From contig JASLEM010000156.1 of assembly GCA_030151165.1 (NCBI GenBank), positions 1 through 5,106 on the forward strand: 5,106 nt of DNA, read 5' to 3'. The notes beneath the pieces were generated by a model. It was not told the DNA's origin. It was given only the letters and a program-made list of their open reading frames with translations, and did not search any database. Below are positions 1-5,106 of this stretch, piece after piece. Position 1 is the first letter of the stretch, and every line of letters starts with the position of its first letter. The translations under genes and the position numbers were made by a program. This stretch comes from Burkholderiaceae bacterium. GTDB lineage: Bacteria; Pseudomonadota; Gammaproteobacteria; Burkholderiales; Burkholderiaceae.

Positions 1-276
1 GTCGCGCGCCAGCATTTCGCCGACAAGGGCGTGCACGTCGACCTCATCAAGCTGTACGGCTCGATGGAGCTCGCGCCGCTGACGGGCCTGGCCGACGCGA
101 TCGTCGACCTCGTCTCGACCGGCTCGACGCTGAAGGCCAACAAGCTGGTCGAGGTCGAGCGCATCATGGACATCTCGTCGCGCCTCGTCGTGAACCAGGC
201 TGCGTTGAAGCTCAAGCGCGAGCGCATCCGCGCGCTGATCGCGGCGTTCTCCGAAGCCATCGGCAAGCAGGCCTGA
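1..276 (+). CDS. hisG: ATP phosphoribosyltransferase, short form, C-terminal part
   Basis: This is the last 91 codons of HisG; the 5' end lies outside the window. HisG condenses ATP with PRPP to give phosphoribosyl-ATP, the first and feedback-controlled step of histidine synthesis in the cytoplasm. The visible part matches the HisG family signature exactly in spacing (E23, G29, A31, I34, D36, then T40-G41-S42-T43-L44, fragment numbering), which forms the PRPP-binding loop. The protein ends about 47 residues after that loop with a helical tail (ending IGKQA). There is therefore no room for the roughly 80-residue regulatory domain of long HisG, so this is the short form, which in known cases works as a hetero-octamer with HisZ. 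No hisZ is in the window. hisD follows after 47 bases, consistent with one operon. Confidence 0.96.
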   Translation, partial: VARQHFADKGVHVDLIKLYGSMELAPLTGLADAIVDLVSTGSTLKANKLVEVERIMDISSRLVVNQAALKLKRERIRALIAAFSEAIGKQA

Positions 277-323
277 GCGTCTTCCGTCTCCTCTCTCCAA
301 CCGCCCGCCACGGGCTCGTCACC
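277..323. other. hisG-hisD intergenic gap
   Basis: The 47 bases between the hisG stop and the hisD start are pyrimidine-rich in their first half. I see no convincing Shine-Dalgarno sequence, promoter or hairpin. The close spacing suggests read-through transcription from hisG into hisD. Confidence 0.6.
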
Positions 324-1640
324 ATGCCGGTCCAGATCCGCCAGCTCGACACCTCCGCCTCCGACTTCGAAGCCGAGTTCGCCAAGCTGCGCCACTGGTC
401 GGCCGACGCGGATCTCGCGATCGAGGATCGCGTCGAGGCCATCCTCGCCGACGTGAAGACGAACGGCGACGCCGCGGTGCTGGAGTACACCACGCGCTTC
501 GACGGCCTGGTCGCCGGGTCGGTCGCGGCGTTGGAACTCACGCGCGACGAGCTGAAGGCCGCGTTCGACGCGATCACGCCGGCGCAGCGCGCGGCGCTCG
601 AGTCGGCCGCGCGGCGCGTGCGCAGCTACCACGAGCGCCAGCTGGAAGCCTGCGGCCGCAGCTGGCAATACCGCGACGAGGACGGCACGCTGCTCGGGCA
701 GAAGGTGACGCCGCTCGATCGCGTCGGCATCTACGTGCCGGGCGGCAAGGCCGCGTATCCGTCGAGCGTGCTGATGAACGCGCTGCCCGCGCACGTGGCT
801 GGCGTCGGCGAGATCGTGATGGTCGTGCCCACGCCGCGCGGCGAGCGCAACGCGCTGGTGCTGGCCGCGGCGTACATCGCGGGCGTGCATCGTGCGTTCA
901 CGATCGGCGGCGCGCAGGCCGTGGCCGCGCTGGCGTTCGGCACGGCGACGGTGCCCGCCGTCGACAAGATCACCGGCCCCGGCAACGCGTACGTCGCGAG
1001 CGCCAAGCGCCGCGTGTTCGGCCAGGTCGGCATCGACATGATCGCCGGCCCGAGCGAGATCCTCGTGCTGGCCGACGGCTCGACCCCGGCCGACTGGGTC
1101 GCGATGGACCTGTTCAGCCAGGCCGAGCACGACGAGCTCGCGCAGAGCATCCTGCTGTGCCCGGACGCCGGCTACCTCGACCAGGTGCGCGCCGCGATCG
1201 ACCGCCTCGTCGACGAGATGCCGCGCGCCGCGGTGATCCGCGCGTCGCTGGAAGGCCGTGGCGCGCTGATCCACACGCGCTCGATGGACGAGGCCTGTGA
1301 GATCAGCAACCGCATCGCGCCCGAGCACCTCGAGGTCAGCAGCAGCGAGCCCGAACGTTGGGAACCGCTGCTGCGCCACGCCGGCGCGATCTTCCTCGGC
1401 GCCTTCACCAGCGAGAGCCTGGGCGACTACTGCGCCGGCCCGAACCACGTGCTGCCGACGTCCGGCACGGCGCGGTTCTCGTCGCCGCTGGGTGTCTACG
1501 ATTTCCAGAAGCGCAGCAGCATCATCCAGGTAAGCGAAGCGGGCGCCAACATTCTTGGCCCGATCGCGGCCGAACTCGCGTATGGCGAAGGGCTGCAGGC
1601 GCATGCGCGCGCCGCGGAGATGCGTTTGAAGAAGGCCTGA
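324..1640 (+). CDS. hisD: Histidinol dehydrogenase
   Basis: HisD performs the last two steps of the pathway, oxidising L-histidinol through histidinaldehyde to L-histidine with two NAD+. It is a zinc-dependent cytoplasmic homodimer. The 438 residues match the usual family length (about 430-440). Expected landmarks are all present: [20 protein letters not shown] near 135-154, the [12 protein letters not shown] signature at 237-248, zinc ligands Q266, H269, D368 and H427, and the catalytic pair E334-H335 in IAPEHLEV. These sit 7-8 residues beyond the corresponding E. coli positions (Q259, H262, D360, H419, E326, H327), so the enzyme looks intact and active. The start at 324 gives the N-terminus typical of betaproteobacterial HisD (MPVQIRQLD), although no strong ribosome binding site precedes it. 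Instead of hisC, a toxin-antitoxin module follows 89 bases downstream. Confidence 0.98.
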   Translation: MPVQIRQLDTSASDFEAEFAKLRHWSADADLAIEDRVEAILADVKTNGDAAVLEYTTRFDGLVAGSVAALELTRDELKAAFDAITPAQRAALESAARRVRSYHERQLEACGRSWQYRDEDGTLLGQKVTPLDRVGIYVPGGKAAYPSSVLMNALPAHVAGVGEIVMVVPTPRGERNALVLAAAYIAGVHRAFTIGGAQAVAALAFGTATVPAVDKITGPGNAYVASAKRRVFGQVGIDMIAGPSEILVLADGSTPADWVAMDLFSQAEHDELAQSILLCPDAGYLDQVRAAIDRLVDEMPRAAVIRASLEGRGALIHTRSMDEACEISNRIAPEHLEVSSSEPERWEPLLRHAGAIFLGAFTSESLGDYCAGPNHVLPTSGTARFSSPLGVYDFQKRSSIIQVSEAGANILGPIAAELAYGEGLQAHARAAEMRLKKA

Positions 1641-1655
1641 TTCGCGCCAGGCGAA
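1641..1655 (+). other. Small hairpin just after hisD
   Basis: TTCGC and GCGAA form a perfect 5-bp stem around the loop GCCAG immediately after the hisD stop codon. There is no T-run after it, so it is not a convincing intrinsic terminator. It could slow 3' decay of a hisGD transcript or be chance. Confidence 0.25.
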
Positions 1656-1684
1656 TTGACACGAACTTCGTGTCGCACGAAAAT
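1656..1684 (+). promoter_or_regulatory. Predicted sigma-70 promoter of the antitoxin-toxin module
   Basis: A perfect -35 hexamer TTGACA (1656-1661) is followed after exactly 17 bases by GAAAAT (1679-1684), a 4-of-6 match to the -10 consensus. Transcription would start near 1691, leaving a leader of about 39 bases before the antitoxin ATG. The promoter lies in the AT-richest part of the window (30 of 60 G+C in the row 1681-1740) and is covered by palindromic sites, as expected for an autorepressed toxin-antitoxin promoter. No terminator follows the toxin, so transcripts could continue into hisCBHA. The -35 and spacing are seen directly; activity is inferred. Confidence 0.6.
1658..1674. promoter_or_regulatory. 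Operator-like palindrome 1 (perfect, 17 bp)
   Basis: GACACGAACTTCGTGTC is a perfect inverted repeat with 8-bp arms around a central C at 1666. It overlaps the -35 hexamer and the promoter spacer. It is most likely a binding site for the ribbon-helix-helix antitoxin, alone or in complex with the toxin, since such antitoxins usually repress their own promoter through short palindromes. Confidence 0.7.
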
Positions 1685-1688
1685 TGTG
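1676..1688. promoter_or_regulatory. Operator-like palindrome 2 (degenerate, central)
   Basis: CACGAAAATTGTG is an imperfect palindrome centred on 1682, with 4 of 6 arm pairs complementary. Its left arm CACGAA is identical to the left arm of both flanking perfect palindromes, and its centre lies exactly 16 bp from each. It contains the predicted -10 hexamer, which may explain why its right half departs from the consensus. It is probably a weaker, cooperative operator site. Confidence 0.5.
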
Positions 1689-1690
1689 GA

Positions 1691-1705
1691 ACACGAAGTT
1701 CGTGT
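1691..1705. promoter_or_regulatory. Operator-like palindrome 3 (perfect, 15 bp)
   Basis: ACACGAAGTTCGTGT is a perfect inverted repeat with 7-bp arms around a central G at 1698. Its 15 bases are the exact reverse complement of the 15-base core of palindrome 1. It begins at about the predicted transcription start, so a bound repressor would block initiation. In RNA it could also form a hairpin at the 5' end of the transcript. Confidence 0.7.
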
Positions 1706-1718
1706 GATTGCTCCGGGC

Positions 1719-1724
1719 AAGGTG
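1719..1724 (+). promoter_or_regulatory. Ribosome binding site of the antitoxin gene
   Basis: AAGGTG lies 5 bases before the ATG at 1730 and partly matches the Shine-Dalgarno consensus. It supports 1730 as the start and rules against the much longer upstream reading in the same frame, which runs through hisD. Confidence 0.55.
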
Positions 1725-1729
1725 CCACG

Positions 1730-1972
1730 ATGAAGAACGTCACCGTCACGATGGAAGACACGGTCGCCGACTGGGCGCGCATGGAAGCCGCGCGTCGCAA
1801 CACCAGCGTGTCGCGCCTGATCGGCGAGATGCTGGCGGACAAGATGCGGCATGACGACGCGTACGAGCGCGCGATGCGCGAAGCACTGGAATGGCGCAGT
1901 TGGGGCAAGTCCAGCGGCGCCTATCTCACGCGCGACGAGATGTACGACCGCAGCAAGCCCCGCGCCGAATGA
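1730..1972 (+). CDS. Ribbon-helix-helix antitoxin of a VapBC-type module
   Basis: The 80-residue protein has the layout of a ribbon-helix-helix (CopG/Arc-like) DNA-binding antitoxin. A short beta strand (KNVTVTM, 2-8) is followed by helix A (about 10-22, VADWARMEAARRN), a turn at T25-S26, and helix B (about 26-40, SVSRLIGEMLADKMR). A charged, probably flexible C-terminal half (41-80) would wrap around and neutralise the toxin. The start at 1730 has a ribosome binding site and preserves the beta strand; starting at M8 would destroy it. It lies 57 bases from the predicted promoter -35 and directly downstream of three operator-like palindromes, which it probably binds to repress its own transcription. 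Its stop overlaps the toxin start (ATGA). The exact family name is uncertain, so no symbol is given. Confidence 0.82.
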   Translation: MKNVTVTMEDTVADWARMEAARRNTSVSRLIGEMLADKMRHDDAYERAMREALEWRSWGKSSGAYLTRDEMYDRSKPRAE

Positions 1973-2463
1973 CGGCCATGCGAGCGGTCTTCGTCGACAC
2001 CAACGTGCTGCTCTATGCGTTCGACGACCGCGATCTCGTCAAGCAGCAGCGTGCGCGTCAATGGATCGGCGAATGCTGGACGCGCCGCTGCGGGCGTCTC
2101 AGCACACAGGTGCTCAACCAGTTCTACGCCAACGCCCGCAAGCGGTTCGCGACCGCCATCTCGGCGGCCGATGCGCGGGCGGAGGTTCGCCGATACCAGG
2201 CGTGGAATCCGTGGCTCATCGACCAGCCCACCATCGACAGCGCGTGGGCCGTTGAAAGTCGCTACCAGATCAACTACTGGGACGCGCTGATGGTCGCCGC
2301 CGCGCAGCACCAGGCCTGCGAGCTCTTGTTGACGGAGGATCTGCAACACGGCCAGTGCATCGACAAGCTCCAGATCGTCAATCCCTTCCTCGTCGGCCCG
2401 GAAATCCTGGACAACGATTCCTCGGTGCCGCCGGTGCTCACCGTCCAGGAGCCACGGCCATGA
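1969..2463 (+). CDS. vapC: PIN-domain ribonuclease toxin, VapC-like
   Basis: The 164-residue protein opens with the PIN-domain strand and first metal ligand (VFVDTNVLLYAF, D10 and N12). It continues with LSTQVLNQFYANARKRF (44-60) and closes with YWDALMVAAAQ (D105) and LLTEDLQHGQ (D124), then IVNPF at 136-140. PIN toxins are Mg2+-dependent ribonucleases that cut tRNA or rRNA and stop growth until neutralised by the cognate antitoxin. In relatives I recall, the second acidic ligand is the Glu in VLNEFY; here it is Q51, so catalysis may be weakened. A 24-residue tail (141-164) extends past the usual family end and overlaps the hisC ribosome binding site. The start at 1969 is preferred because ATGA overlaps the antitoxin stop; the ATG at 1978 (161 residues) is a possible alternative. 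No Shine-Dalgarno is evident, so translation probably depends on coupling. Sampled rows are 60-68% G+C, against 72-78% in rows of his genes. Confidence 0.85.
   Translation: MTAMRAVFVDTNVLLYAFDDRDLVKQQRARQWIGECWTRRCGRLSTQVLNQFYANARKRFATAISAADARAEVRRYQAWNPWLIDQPTIDSAWAVESRYQINYWDALMVAAAQHQACELLLTEDLQHGQCIDKLQIVNPFLVGPEILDNDSSVPPVLTVQEPRP
2447..2451 (+). promoter_or_regulatory. Ribosome binding site of hisC inside the toxin gene
   Basis: AGGAG is placed 8 bases before the hisC ATG at 2460 and lies within the last codons of the toxin. It is the best Shine-Dalgarno match in the window and fixes the hisC start at 2460 rather than at the upstream in-frame ATG at 2355. Confidence 0.7.
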
Positions 2464-3554
2464 CCCTGTCCGACCGCCTGACCCGCTACCTCCGCGCCGA
2501 CGTGCAAGGCATGCACGGCTACGCCGTCCAGCCGAGCGCCGGGCTGGTGAAGGTCGACACGATGGAGAACCCGTTCCCGCTGCCGGCCGACCTGCGCCGG
2601 CAGCTGGGCGAGCGGCTCGCCGACGTCGCGCTGAACCGCTACCCGGCCGAGCGCGGCGACGTGCTGCGCGCCGAGCTCGCGAAGCACGCGGCGATGCCGG
2701 AGGGCTGCGACATCATGCTGGGCAACGGCTCCGACGAGCTGATCAGCCTGCTGACGCTCGCCGCGGATGTCCCTGGCAACACGGTGATGGCGCCGCTGCC
2801 CGGGTTCGTGATGTACGAGATGTCGGCGAAGCTGCAGGGCCTGAAGTTCGTCGGCGTGCCGCTGACGGCCGACTTCGAGCTCGACGGCCCGGCGATGCTC
2901 GCCGCCGTGCGCGAGCACCAGCCCGCGCTGCTGTACATCGCCTACCCGAACAACCCGACCGCGAACCTGTGGGACGACAGCGTCGTCGACGCGATCATCG
3001 AGGCCGCGCCGGGGCTCGTCGTCATCGACGAGGCCTACCAGCCGTTCGCCGCGCGCGACTCGCTCGACCGGCTGCGCCGCCACGAGCACGTGCTGCTGAT
3101 GCGCACGATGAGCAAGTTCGGCCTCGCTGGCGTGCGCATCGGCTACCTGATCGGGCGCCGGCCGCTGATCGCCGAGATCGACAAGCTGCGGCCGCCGTTC
3201 AACGTCAGCGTGCTCAATTGCGAGGCGGCGCTGTTCGCGCTCGAGCATGCCGACGAATATGCGAAACAGGCCGCCACGATCCGCGCGGAACGTGAGAAGC
3301 TGGCGGCAGCGATCGCCGCGCTGCCCGGCGCGCATCCGTACCCGAGCGAAGCCAACATGATCCTGGTGCGCGTGCCGGACGCGAAGCGTGTCTTCGACGG
3401 CATGAAGGCGCGGGGCGTGCTGATCAAGAACGTCTCCGGGCTGCATCCGCTGCTCGCGAACTGCGTGCGCATCACCATCGGCACGCCGGAAGAAAATCCG
3501 CAGACCCTCGCCGCGCTGCGCGGCGCGCTGGAAGACCTCGAGAAGACCGCATGA
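2460..3554 (+). CDS. hisC: Histidinol-phosphate aminotransferase
   Basis: HisC is a PLP-dependent fold-type I aminotransferase. It converts imidazole acetol phosphate and glutamate to L-histidinol phosphate and 2-oxoglutarate. The 364 residues fit the family (about 350-365). Visible landmarks are RYP with Y61, the phosphate-loop GNGSDE (88-93), AYPNNPT with N165 contacting the cofactor, VIDEAY with D190 and Y193, and the Schiff-base lysine K219 in [16 protein letters not shown]226 and R337 are the expected cofactor-phosphate and substrate-phosphate arginines. The enzyme appears complete. Its ATG overlaps the toxin TGA and its own TGA overlaps the hisB ATG, so translation is probably coupled at both ends. 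G+C is high (45-47 of 60 in sampled rows), typical of this operon and unlike the preceding toxin gene. Confidence 0.98.
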   Translation: MTLSDRLTRYLRADVQGMHGYAVQPSAGLVKVDTMENPFPLPADLRRQLGERLADVALNRYPAERGDVLRAELAKHAAMPEGCDIMLGNGSDELISLLTLAADVPGNTVMAPLPGFVMYEMSAKLQGLKFVGVPLTADFELDGPAMLAAVREHQPALLYIAYPNNPTANLWDDSVVDAIIEAAPGLVVIDEAYQPFAARDSLDRLRRHEHVLLMRTMSKFGLAGVRIGYLIGRRPLIAEIDKLRPPFNVSVLNCEAALFALEHADEYAKQAATIRAEREKLAAAIAALPGAHPYPSEANMILVRVPDAKRVFDGMKARGVLIKNVSGLHPLLANCVRITIGTPEENPQTLAALRGALEDLEKTA

Positions 3555-4150
3555 CCATCGCCCCTCGCATCGCCACCGTCCAGCGCGACACCAAGGAAAC
3601 GAAAATCCGCGTGCGCGTCAACCTCGACGGCACCGGCGCCGCCACGCTCGAGACCGGCATCGGCTTCTTCGACCACATGCTCGACCAGATCGCGCGCCAC
3701 GGGCTGATCGACTTGCAGATCCACGCCGAGGGCGACCTGCACATCGACGGCCACCACACGGTCGAGGACGTCGGCATCACGCTCGGCCAGGCGGTGGCGC
3801 AGGCCGTCGGCGACAAGAAGGGCCTGACCCGATACGGCCACGCGTATGTGCCCCTCGACGAGGCGCTGTCGCGCGTGGTGGTCGACTTCTCGGGCCGCCC
3901 CGGGCTGCACATGGACGTCGACTTCAAGGCCGGCATGGTCGGCGCGTTCGACACCCAGCTCGCCTTCGAGTTCTTCCAGGGCTTCTCGAACCACGCGGGC
4001 GTCTCGCTGCACATCGACAACCTGAAGGGCCACAACGCCCATCACCAGTGCGAGACGATCTTCAAGGCCTTCGGCCGCGCGCTGCGGATGGCGATGACGC
4101 TGGACGAGCGCTCGCTGGGCGTGATCCCGTCGACGAAGGGATCGCTATGA
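3551..4150 (+). CDS. hisB: Imidazoleglycerol-phosphate dehydratase (monofunctional)
   Basis: HisB dehydrates imidazole glycerol phosphate to imidazole acetol phosphate, the substrate of HisC. In this family it forms a Mn2+-dependent 24-mer. The 199 residues are the normal length of the single-domain enzyme, with no histidinol-phosphatase domain fused in front as in enterobacteria, so that phosphatase must be encoded elsewhere. Metal-binding motifs are intact: [13 protein letters not shown] (H42, H50), DGHHTVED (H68, H69, E72), [11 protein letters not shown] (H148) and [18 protein letters not shown] (H164, H165, E168, K172). The C-terminus IPSTKGSL is characteristic of the family. The start overlaps the hisC stop as ATGA, preceded by a weak GAGAAG at 3540-3545. 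The stop likewise overlaps the hisH start. Confidence 0.98.
   Translation: MTIAPRIATVQRDTKETKIRVRVNLDGTGAATLETGIGFFDHMLDQIARHGLIDLQIHAEGDLHIDGHHTVEDVGITLGQAVAQAVGDKKGLTRYGHAYVPLDEALSRVVVDFSGRPGLHMDVDFKAGMVGAFDTQLAFEFFQGFSNHAGVSLHIDNLKGHNAHHQCETIFKAFGRALRMAMTLDERSLGVIPSTKGSL
4135..4141 (+). promoter_or_regulatory. Ribosome binding site of hisH
   Basis: GAAGGGA ends 5 bases before the ATG at 4147, inside the last codons of hisB. Together with the ATGA overlap it selects 4147 over the upstream in-frame ATG at 4048. Confidence 0.55.
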
Positions 4151-4794
4151 CGGCCACCGTCGCGGTCGTCGACTACGGCATGGGCAACCTGAAGTCCGTG
4201 TCGCAGGCCGTGATCAAGGCGGCCGAGGGCAGCGGGGTGGACGTCGTCATCACGCAGAAGGCGGAGGACGTCCTCGCGGCCGACCGCATCGTGCTGCCGG
4301 GGCAGGGCGCGATCCGCGACTGCATGCGCGAGCTGCGCGACTCCGGCATGCTCGAGGCCGTGCTCGACGCCGCGGCGCGCAAGCCGATGCTGGGCGTGTG
4401 CGTGGGCATGCAGATGCTGCTCGATCGCAGCGAGGAGCAGGATACCGCCGGGCTCGCGCTGATCCCGGGCGAGGTGCGTCGCTTCCGCCTCGACGGCCGG
4501 CTGCAGGACGACGGCAGCCGCTTCAAGGTGCCGCAGATGGGCTGGAACCGCGTGCGCCAGGACGCGCCGCATCCGCTGTGGGCCGGCATCCCCGACGACA
4601 GCTGGTTCTACTTCGTCCACAGCTTCTACGCCGCGCCGGCGGACGCGCGCCACAGCGCCGGCACGACGGAATACGGCGAACGCTTTACCTCTGCTGTCGC
4701 GCGGGATAATATTTTCGCCACCCAATTCCACCCCGAGAAGAGCGCCGACCTCGGCCTCCGGCTCTACCGCAACTTCCTGCACTGGATGCCCTGA
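4147..4794 (+). CDS. hisH: Imidazole glycerol phosphate synthase, glutaminase subunit
   Basis: HisH is a class I glutamine amidotransferase. It hydrolyses glutamine and channels ammonia through the HisF barrel, where imidazole glycerol phosphate and AICAR are formed. From the ATG at 4147 the protein has 215 residues, within the family range. It begins with [14 protein letters not shown]. The nucleophile is C85 in GVCVGMQ, and the other triad members are H195 and E197 in FHPEKS. The oxyanion-strand region reads VLPGQGA (49-55), with Gln where many HisH have Val; this wording is familiar from betaproteobacteria. [10 protein letters not shown] (127-136) is the typical interface segment. HisF is expected downstream of hisA, outside the window. 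Confidence 0.97.
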   Translation: MTATVAVVDYGMGNLKSVSQAVIKAAEGSGVDVVITQKAEDVLAADRIVLPGQGAIRDCMRELRDSGMLEAVLDAAARKPMLGVCVGMQMLLDRSEEQDTAGLALIPGEVRRFRLDGRLQDDGSRFKVPQMGWNRVRQDAPHPLWAGIPDDSWFYFVHSFYAAPADARHSAGTTEYGERFTSAVARDNIFATQFHPEKSADLGLRLYRNFLHWMP

Positions 4795-4806
4795 CGGGCC
4801 CGCGCC

Positions 4807-5106
4807 ATGCTGCTGATTCCCGCGATCGACCTGAAAGACGGTCACTGCGTCCGCCTCGAACAAGGCGAAATGGCTTCCTCCACCAGCTTCGGAGACGACC
4901 CGGCCGCCATGGCACGGCGCTGGCTCGACGCAGGAGCGAGACGGCTGCACCTCGTCGACCTGAACGGCGCGTTTGCCGGCAAGCCGGTCAACGAGTCGGC
5001 CGTGAAGGCCATCATCAAGGAAGTCGGCAGCGAGATCCCGATCCAGCTGGGCGGCGGCATCCGCGACCTCGACACCATCGAGCGCTACCTCGACGACGGC
5101 CTCAGC
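4807..5106 (+). CDS. hisA: Phosphoribosylformimino-AICAR-phosphate isomerase, N-terminal part
   Basis: This is the first 100 codons of HisA; the gene continues past the window (full length is usually about 245-250 residues). HisA catalyses the Amadori rearrangement of ProFAR to PRFAR, which feeds HisF/HisH. The opening [12 protein letters not shown] carries the catalytic base D8 and distinguishes it from the paralogous HisF barrel, which begins differently. Further landmarks are CVRLEQG (14-20), HLVDLNGAF (48-56) and the phosphate-binding LGGGIRD (81-87), marking the first three beta/alpha units of the TIM barrel. The second catalytic aspartate lies beyond the window. The start is 12 bases after the hisH stop, the only his junction from hisC onward without an ATGA overlap, and no clear Shine-Dalgarno is visible. 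Confidence 0.97.
   Translation, partial: MLLIPAIDLKDGHCVRLEQGEMASSTSFGDDPAAMARRWLDAGARRLHLVDLNGAFAGKPVNESAVKAIIKEVGSEIPIQLGGGIRDLDTIERYLDDGLS

Noticed and set aside
1641..1655. Intrinsic terminator after hisD
   Set aside because: The stem is only 5 bp and no T-run follows, so termination is not supported.
1358..1729. Possible N-terminal extension of the antitoxin reaching back into hisD
   Set aside because: The extension is an out-of-frame reading of hisD with arginine-rich nonsense composition. The RHH strand begins right at the ATG at 1730, which has its own ribosome binding site.
1891..1968. Possible 26-residue N-terminal extension of the toxin
   Set aside because: It is an out-of-frame reading of the antitoxin gene, and the PIN domain's first strand starts just after 1969.
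1721..2456. GGTGCCACG (1721-1729) and GGAGCCACG (2448-2456) as a duplicated target site flanking the insertion
   Set aside because: The match is short and imperfect, both copies lie in ribosome binding regions where similarity is expected, and the left copy is downstream of the module's promoter rather than at its outer edge.
2274..3446. 390-codon open frame on the minus strand opposite hisC
   Set aside because: Its composition is low-complexity (rich in Arg, His, Val, Gln) as expected from the antisense of GC-rich coding DNA, and it overlaps a clearly intact hisC. The same applies to the long minus-strand frames at 3143-4045 and 4042-4950.
4681..4740. AT-richer patch near the end of hisH as an internal promoter or recombination scar
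   Set aside because: It encodes the conserved segment up to FHPEKS without frame disruption, and no paired -35/-10 hexamers are visible; ordinary codon variation explains it.
4795..4806. GGGCCC palindrome between hisH and hisA as a regulatory site
   Set aside because: A 6-bp palindrome is expected by chance in DNA this rich in GC and has no supporting context.

Overview
The window is a high-GC segment of a bacterial histidine biosynthesis operon, entirely on the + strand: hisG (3' end only), hisD, hisC, hisB, hisH and hisA (5' part only). A two-gene toxin-antitoxin module sits between hisD and hisC. Several features suggest a betaproteobacterium, probably Burkholderiales: a short-form HisG without a C-terminal regulatory domain, a single-function HisB, the gene order G-D-(x)-C-B-H-A, and HisH/HisB wording such as LPGQGA and IPSTKGSL that I associate with that group. 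The genus cannot be fixed from the sequence alone.

Layout: 1-276 is the end of hisG. 277-323 is a 47-base gap with no recognisable signal. 324-1640 is hisD. 1641-1729 is an 89-base AT-richer regulatory gap. It holds a TTGACA-type promoter embedded in three palindromic operator-like sites spaced exactly 16 bp apart. 1730-1972 encodes a small ribbon-helix-helix antitoxin. 1969-2463 encodes a PIN-domain (VapC-like) toxin. 2460-3554 is hisC, 3551-4150 is hisB, 4147-4794 is hisH, and hisA starts at 4807 and runs off the window. From the antitoxin to hisH every junction is an ATGA stop/start overlap, so five consecutive genes look translationally coupled. There is no gene-free stretch longer than 300 bases, and I see no RNA gene, insertion sequence, CRISPR array or convincing terminator.

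The his genes encode ATP phosphoribosyltransferase (step 1, HisG), the HisA isomerase, the glutaminase half of the HisH/HisF synthase, the HisB dehydratase, the HisC aminotransferase and the HisD dehydrogenase that makes histidine. The noteworthy part is the inserted module. It is lower in GC than its neighbours, carries its own apparently autoregulated promoter, and its toxin stop codon is fused to the hisC start codon. hisCBHA may therefore be partly under the control of a toxin-antitoxin promoter. The toxin also seems to have Gln where its family normally has an active-site Glu, and it has a 24-residue tail beyond the usual family end point. Both would fit a module that has been tamed inside a biosynthetic operon.
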